Source: Amaurobius ferox (Eukaryota; Arthropoda; Arachnida; Araneae; Amaurobiidae). Taken from it: a DNA stretch of 64,000 nucleotides. The notes beneath the pieces are model-generated. The model worked only from the letters and a program-made list of their open reading frames with translations. It was not told where the DNA came from and did no database searches. Shown here one piece after another: positions 58,245 to 64,000 of this stretch. Within the stretch, counting starts at the first letter, position 1; each line of letters opens with the position of its first letter. Location of the stretch: positions 36,129,256-36,193,255 of the forward strand of contig OX578140.1 in assembly GCA_951213105.1 (NCBI GenBank). The letters are read 5' to 3'. The position numbers and the translations under genes were made by a program.

Positions 58245-58780
58245 ATAATTGGATGTATCAAGTGCCTAGTCATTAGTAGAATAAAATAAATAAATCTTCA
58301 ATAATAATATATTTCACTATATCTTATCACCCGAGAAATAACATTCATGAATATATATGAAATATAAAACAAAATAAAGTACACAATTTCAATTTAATCT
58401 AAAATTTTTCTATTTACACAAAATATTTCTAAAAGGTAAAGGATATGTGTCAAATTCGAGATAATTTCTTCATTGTCCAGGATTTCCATTGTTCCACGGT
58501 TGCATTCAATGTACATCTATTGTTTCACATAATAGAATCCCGTATCTACTTTGAAGGTAGTAAATACTCGTACCGGAATCCTGAATTACGAAATATTTTG
58601 ACATTCTAGAAATGTAAATGCACATCTAGGAATCCCACTACTAAATTGAGCTAGAGTGGTGAAGCTCTTTGTAAATGCGCCTCCAGTAAGAGATGAATGC
58701 AAATATATGGTGAATTAAAAATATAACCTCTAACCTCGGTTATATCCATACCATATTTATTTCCCTGTATGAAAACAAAA
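58245..58780. other. AT-rich non-coding spacer
   Basis: No gene or repeat was recognised. Confidence 0.5.
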
Positions 58781-59260
58781 TCTGATGTGGGCAGCACATG
58801 ATTTTCACTACACAACAAATTATTTTTCTCTTTGTTTATTTTATAATTCATTAAATTGAGTCCAATAGCTCAAAATAATACAAAAATTTGAAAATTACAC
58901 GGAATTTGCATTTTTATTTCAATACTCTTTTCTAATTGACAACTGGACATATTTTCGGCCGGCGTGGCAAATACGGAAAAAAAAACTAAAATATCTCAAC
59001 CATGGTTAGTTCTAGAGTTATCGAGTTTGTCTTATTATTTTCATCATCAAAAGTTACGTATAACGCTCGTCAAATTTAACGTAAATCAACGTATATATAG
59101 ATTTTGATACGATTCGGGGAAAAGATCATGTGTCATTTGGGGGGGATGGCCCGAAAAAATCAAATGAGTGTTATTTTGTGTAATTAAACTGCATTATTAA
59201 ACAACTAAAGATAAAATGAATTTGAGTCTGTAGGGAAATTCATGTGCTGCCCACATCAGA
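58781..59260. mobile_element. Two family B TC ends joined head to head
   Basis: The left end is TCTGATGTGGGCAGCACATG and the right end is CATGTGCTGCCCACATCAGA, an exact 20-bp inverted pair. Each side continues inward with family B 5' sequence (left: CATTAAATTGAGTCCAATAG; right, inverted: a similar TTTAATAATGCAGTTTAATT region). The left part reaches 'ttttgatacgattcgggg' at about 59115, and the right part is only about 90 bp. No hairpin end is present, so the compound probably arose by rearrangement or aberrant transposition. Confidence 0.68.
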
Positions 59261-59869
59261 TTTTTCTGCATTCCCTACCATATATTATACTACCGTGCAT
59301 GGAAGAGAAACTAAAAAGTAAAAAGTATGAAACGCAATCAATTTAAGTGACTGAAGATGTGGCGTATATTTTATTGCTTACTTCTTGTGGCCCAAAACTA
59401 GTACACTGGTTATGCGGCAAAACCCACCATTGTGTGTCATCCGGTTATACTGAAAATAAATTGCTTGACATACATTCAATGAAATATTTAACCTTGCACA
59501 ATGAAGAGACATATTTTTGCTCAAATTTAGTTTTTATTATTATTATTATTTACGGTTAAATATTCTGATGATTAAATCCACAATTAATATTCGGCAATGT
59601 TCAGACTATGAAACAATTAACAGAGTATTCTGCTAGAAGACGATTAGTGTGATACAGGTTTTTTTTTTTTTTTTTAAATGACTTAGAGTCAGATTTAATA
59701 TTGTGGTGCACAAAAAGGGAACTTCAAGTTACATTTAAGAAACATATTTAATTAATCTTAGAATATTGCCGTAAATCCTGAAACCTTAAAACAACACATT
59801 GCGTTGTGTTCCGCTTAAACCCATCATATTTATCTTCAATGCGAGTTCCTGCAATAAAAAAATTATCAA
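59261..59869. other. Non-coding stretch
   Basis: A T run lies at 59659-59676. The 70-codon frame at 59347 ends in an isoleucine run from ATT repeats. No domain or element signature was identified. Confidence 0.45.
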
Positions 59870-60520
59870 CATAAAGCTACTCAATTAATTGCACCATTTT
59901 TAACTTTTAAAATAACATTATTTATTAATAACATTTGTTTAATTATTAAATTGATTACAATAATTATCGTATTATTGCGGAGGAGTTTGGACATGTAAGA
60001 TTGGGCATGTGAGGTTGGACATGTGAGACCAGTACGTTATCATTACCAAGATGTTCTATGATCTGCTGCAATAATTAATGGGCCCTACATTACCTAGGTA
60101 ACTAACTTCACTTGAAGGTATTAACATACCTTCAATTTCGTTTTTGGCCATTGACCACAACTCTTGCATCAGAGTATATCATACTAGCACTAACTCTAAA
60201 TATTGTGCTACTACTCTTACTGCATCTGCTCATTTCGTTGAAGTCTAAATCAGGGCATTTTTTGTGGACTATTTGTGGAATCTCTGTGGAACACACTCTT
60301 ACGGAATTATCATGGGATTCTAGTGAATTTCTCCTCTAATCTCTGTGGCTATCAAAATCCCTGTGTCTATCTTTGTCGTAGAATTACTCGGAATATATCG
60401 TAGAAGTCGTGCATATTCTTTTCAGCGCCTTTCGGTTACCGCCCCTTTTACGTGAGGTCTGTAATGCCCATTCGGCTACCATTGGGCGACTTTAGGGAAA
60501 TGTGATCAGACATAAACCAT
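59870..60520. repeat. Family D repeat, copy 1
   Basis: It shares an ordered set of blocks with 63400-63960: CACCATTTTTAACTTTTAAA / CACCATTTTCAACTTTAAAA, AACATTATTTATTA, GAGGAGTTTGGACATGTAAG / GAGGAGAAACTGGATATGTG, and TTTACGTGAGGTCTG / TTTCACCTGAGGTCC with ATTGG after it. The TGGACATGTGAG phrase is itself tripled at 59989-60030. The class is unknown; it may be an LTR remnant, but no TG...CA ends were confirmed. Confidence 0.45.
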
Positions 60521-61159
60521 ATTGGTCAACATTTATAGCCAATTTCGTGGCTATACTTTAGCCTCGTAGGTTTATAGCCTAATTGACCTCTCGAGTCAAA
60601 GTGATTTGGTCTCACAAGTATATCTCGTCATATATAATAATAAATAAATTTACGTTAGCTCTTTTACTCATATCATTCGGCGTTTATTCATAGAAATCTG
60701 CGTCCCTTTTGGGATCGCTAGTTTCACTTTTTACATCTTCCACACTCTCAAAAGTTTCAACTTCTCTATATTGTCTGATTAACTTCTCCCAACGATATCT
60801 CCATAACACAAAGATTCTTCCATGTGTTGCACACGGTTATCTTCTAGCTCCGTCCTGGCTACCCATTGGCTGACAGGCATCTGTGAGGGGGCCTGGCAGA
60901 CTTATATTGGATAATATCTTACAGCCCGCGAAGTCCACTCCTCATCCGAAAACTACCTTTACCGCCTTGAGTCCATAAACATCATGTGACGAGATATAAT
61001 AAATTGCTGGCAGCTCATATTATAAAGTTTGGCGCCTTCTTGTCGAAGTGTGGTGCCTTCTTGTCGCCTTGCTATTTATTAACAAAAACCTATAAACCCG
61101 TTTTAAGATCACTGCATCGCAGAAAGTAAAGAATATATTTAAGAAATAAAGTTAATAAA
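60521..61159. other. Pyrimidine-rich non-coding stretch
   Basis: T/C-rich on the plus strand with repeated ATTGG phrases (60858-60875, 60919) and a small duplication GGCGCCTTCTTGTCG / GGTGCCTTCTTGTCG at 61031-61060. It may be a continuation of the family D repeat. No open coding structure. Confidence 0.4.
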
Positions 61160-61726
61160 CCTGATGTGGGCAGTGCATGACTTCCGCTACAGACTAAATT
61201 TCATTTTCTCTTTATTTCTTTCATAATTTATTAAATTGAGTTGCTGAAAATGCAAAAAAGAAAACATAAATATATCGAAAGCGGAGAGTTCTAGAGTAAT
61301 GAGGTTGCTTTTACACGTTTCGTGTTAAAAATTAAATACAATTGTAAATATGTAGTCTGATTTGAGATTTTGACGATTTTTGTGTGTCATTTTGCAAAAG
61401 AAAAACAGATTCTTTTTGTTTTAGAATCGTACAAAAATCTAATCAACGCCAGGATGACTACAATTGAATTATCTACCAAATTTTATGAAATTTGGTCAAT
61501 AAATTTTTGAGTTAGAGTTGATACATACAAACATTGCATAGGTAGATACAAAGATAGACACACAGACAGGCGGATACGCTCACAGACTTCACGCAAAATA
61601 TGGTGCTTTCGGGTACTAGACTGCTCTAAGCGTGTATATCCGTCGAAAACTAGAGTTGATTTTCGACACGATTCCAATACTTTCCTTATTCTTATACATT
61701 ACTATGTACTCTCTGTAGGGAAAGAA
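61160..61726 (+). mobile_element. Family B element, copy 5
   Basis: The left end is CCTGATGTGGGCAGTGCATG, with C in place of the usual first T. It ends in a degenerate hairpin, ACTTTCCTTATTCTTATACA...TAGGGAAAG. The interior has TTTGGTCAATAAATTTTTGAG, a CACAGACAGGCGG tract, GACTTCACGC and the 'ccgtcgaaaactagag' block. About 570 bp, with a shortened centre. Confidence 0.65.
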
Positions 61727-62579
61727 ACAAAATTATAATGTAATAAGTAATCATCCACTATATGATTTTTCTGGATTTTAAATTTAATAGATTTTGATTA
61801 GCTTTAATTATTATACATAAAAATTTAATGCTCGAGTTTCCATGTTTAAAGACATTCTAGAAAGTTATAATTTAAATAATGATATATTACCATTACCATA
61901 TATTACCATACAATTGCATATCACCATAATGATATATTACCATACAGATTACATTACATATTATCAAACAAATAAAAACTTCCACTTTTCAAATGTAAGT
62001 TTATTTAAAAAAATTTCATATTCCTTAAAAACATTTTTAACCTTAACTTTAAAATAATTGTTTTTTCCACCTACGAATGCTATTCAATTAAGTTTTTGTC
62101 ATAAATCTCTGGAAATAAAAAAAATGCGTTTAAAATTCCAGTATTTTCTTTCTCTCCGTGAAAAAGATTTTATTCTTGTCCGGCCAAATTATTTTTTGCG
62201 CCCGCAACAAAAACACCGTTAATTCACGTTGCGTTTTTTCATATACAGAAAAAGGAAATTTTGCTTGCTTGGATTAAAATTGTGGAGTTTTAATTAAGTA
62301 AAAATTATTGTTTTGTTTTTTATGTTGGTGTTTTGATTCCGTATAATTTGAACCCAACCACATTAAAAAGACCTCGTATAACGATATTATCCGTGGAGAT
62401 TACGAAAAGAAATATACGCATAAAAAATGAATAAATAATACATGGAATCATTAAATGCTTTGAAATACATTATATGTTTTTATGGTGTAATTGCTTAATT
62501 ATTTAGTAAAATAACGAATATAATGGTATGTAACCGGTGAAAGATATCAAAATGTGACAATAATGTCTCCAGATAGATT
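61727..62579. other. AT-rich non-coding stretch
   Basis: A local block of 'attaccatacaattgcatatcaccataatgatat'-type sequence at 61880-61950 repeats ATATTACCAT several times. Nothing else was recognised. Confidence 0.5.
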
Positions 62580-62619
62580 TTCGCTTTTTTAGGGGGAGGG
62601 GGGTAGAGTAACAAAATAT

Positions 62620-62850
62620 TTTATTTACCATTTCTAGAAATATGATTTCTTAGAAAGGTTAGGGTTATACCCCCCCCCCCCTCGCGATTCCACTAAAATA
62701 TGATACTTACATAGAAATGGCAATAAAACAGAAAATCTCAGAAAAAAGAAACGGAATAACCCAGAACAAATTTTTCACATTTCTAGAAATATGACTTCTC
62801 TGAGAGGGTTCGGGTTATGCACTCGCCCCTTCGCAACGTGTTTTTTTTTT
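62620..62850. repeat. Two-unit ~155-bp duplication with poly-C
   Basis: ATTTCTAGAAATATGATTTC + TTAGAAAGGTTAGGGTTATA (62630) recurs as ATTTCTAGAAATATGACTTC + TCTGAGAGGGTTCGGGTTAT (62779). A poly-C run of about 13 (62671-62683) follows the first unit; the second has CTCGCCCC instead. Confidence 0.7.
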
Positions 62851-63339
62851 CTTTTCAAACCTTCCTGTCGGAAACCTGAAACAGTGTTACACACAACCTC
62901 CGGGCTGGGCCCCAGATCAGGGCCTTGGAATCCATTATACCGGGCCGAGAGAGATTCTCTTGAAATTTATCGTTTTAGTTTTCTAAGCATTTCTTATGAA
63001 TACATATTTGATACTGGAAATATTCAAAGGAGAATAATATTCGTAAAAGTGTCGAAAAACTCAGAACCAGAACGCCTAAATAAAATATGTGTATCAAATC
63101 ATGCTCACGAGTAAATGTCAGTGACCAAGCAGGATTTAAATTTTAATATGAATAAGAGACTGCTGACTTCTATGAATTACAATGGATAAATATTTTCTCT
63201 CTCAATGGCGTTTTTTTTTTTCAAACTAACTATGGTGAAAAGTGTGAATTCGAATTTTCTCCTTTTATAAATAATAATCAAATCTTTGAGTTGACTAAAA
63301 TTATCATGTCAATAAATTTGTATAGTCGTACGTTACATC
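62851..63339. other. Non-coding stretch with a GC-rich patch
   Basis: A 107-codon plus-strand frame (62791-63114) spans the end of the duplication and a GC-rich patch at 62890-62950 (GGGCTGGGCCCCAGATCAGG). No domain, splice site pair or database-like motif was recognised, so it is not called as a gene. Confidence 0.35.
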
Positions 63340-64000
63340 GTTGTCGCATTATAATCCACCATTTATTCTTTATGGCCCTAAAATATAATTATTTATTAAC
63401 ATACTACATAATTGACTTTCACCATTTTCAACTTTAAAATAAACATTATTTATTACACATACACGATTATGACTAACGTAAATTACATATATATATTTAT
63501 GAGGAGAAACTGGATATGTGAGATCAGGAATCTAGTTGCCTAAAATAATATAGACCTAAATTTTGTGCAGATTGGCACATACCCTACTTCTGTTGTCGTC
63601 TTGGACATTGCACTGCATGTTAGACCTTCATTTCCTTTTGTCATGACACTCACACTCTTAAGTATCGAACGCCATCGCAACTTGACAGTCATTGCTTGCC
63701 ATCATTTTTAAAGCACAGCCTTCTTAGCCGGTCATTCTTAAGTGGCTTTTTCACCATCTCTCTGAATATTGACTACTGGTCATTCTTAATTAATTTTAAA
63801 TCACCTTCTTGGCCTCTCAAATTCTTAATGTAGACTGCACCTCTCTATCTCTCAGTATAGACTGTATATCCGTGGAACTTTCTCTGCTTATTGCCACATA
63901 GTTTCACCTGAGGTCCAGATACGCCCTCCTTATCTCATTGGTTCACCTCAGCGCGATATAGCAACATTTCTTCATTGGCCACCTTCTTAACCAATCTGTA
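63340..64000. repeat. Family D repeat, copy 2 (runs off the window edge)
   Basis: It matches copy 1 at 59870 in the order of its blocks, at an estimated 60-70% identity by eye. Additional T/C-rich sequence with repeated 'cattcttaa' phrases (63658, 63733, 63781, 63826) continues to the end. The right boundary is outside the window. Confidence 0.4.

Noticed and set aside
62791..63114. 107-codon gene with a GC-rich centre
   Set aside because: It begins in a tandem duplication, contains homopolymer-derived phenylalanines, and has no recognisable domain or splice context.
1..64000. A CRISPR array or bacterial operon
   Set aside because: Tandem repeats here have no unique spacers of fixed length, there are no cas-like genes, and splice sites, SINEs and mariner elements mark the DNA as eukaryotic.

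Overview
The window looks like AT-rich, repeat-dense DNA from an arthropod nuclear genome, with a spider-like genome as a reasonable guess. No prokaryotic gene structure, rRNA, CRISPR array or functional tRNA was seen. The only convincing host coding sequence is one exon at 37494-37790 (+ strand). It encodes a complete fibronectin type III domain, has a splice acceptor and donor, and is in phase 1 at both ends. No second exon is recognisable in about 37 kb upstream or 26 kb downstream, so the window is probably mostly intron of one large gene for a cell-surface or adhesion-type protein. The taxon is inferred from base composition, mobile-element types and intron size, not proven.

The rest is layered transposable-element debris. 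Three non-coding families (A, B and C) share one architecture: a 5' end starting with TC, a copy of the terminal-hairpin arm 20-45 bp inside that end, a CA- or GACA-type microsatellite, and a 3' terminal hairpin (ACTTTCC...GGAAAGT in A and B, AACACTTT...AAAGTGTT in C). In A they sit between T residues. This fits non-autonomous Helentron/Helitron-like elements. Family A has eight near-full copies (524-1413, 6059-6985, 16361-17288, 27498-28506, 29481-30409, 30595-31603, 55982-56928, 57384-58244). Family B has at least five substantial copies plus fragments, and C has two.

DNA transposons with visible ends: a mariner-like element with a broken transposase (46053-46990) inserted into a family B copy; an internally deleted mariner-like element (42775-43504); a long-TIR TA element (40247-40955); and a three-level nest at 54148-55814, where a TA element holds a TTAA element (54250-55149) that holds a second TTAA element (54336-54625). 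There are also hAT-like end fragments (35545, 40170), a mariner transposase N-terminal fragment (17308-17408), a non-LTR retrotransposon C-terminal remnant (about 11160-11335) and tRNA-derived SINEs (11905-12196; 57055-57320; a tRNA-like head near 10740-10800).

Structural repeats include a 20-bp satellite (14961-15352), a foldback element with a 93-bp minisatellite expanded in one arm only (25546-26829), a 34-bp minisatellite just downstream of the FN3 exon (37888-38052), an apparently perfect 190-bp palindrome (48545-48734), and poly-C-bearing repeat units (5770-5850, 7797-7990, 50093-50650). Most short open frames lie inside these repeats and are not genes.
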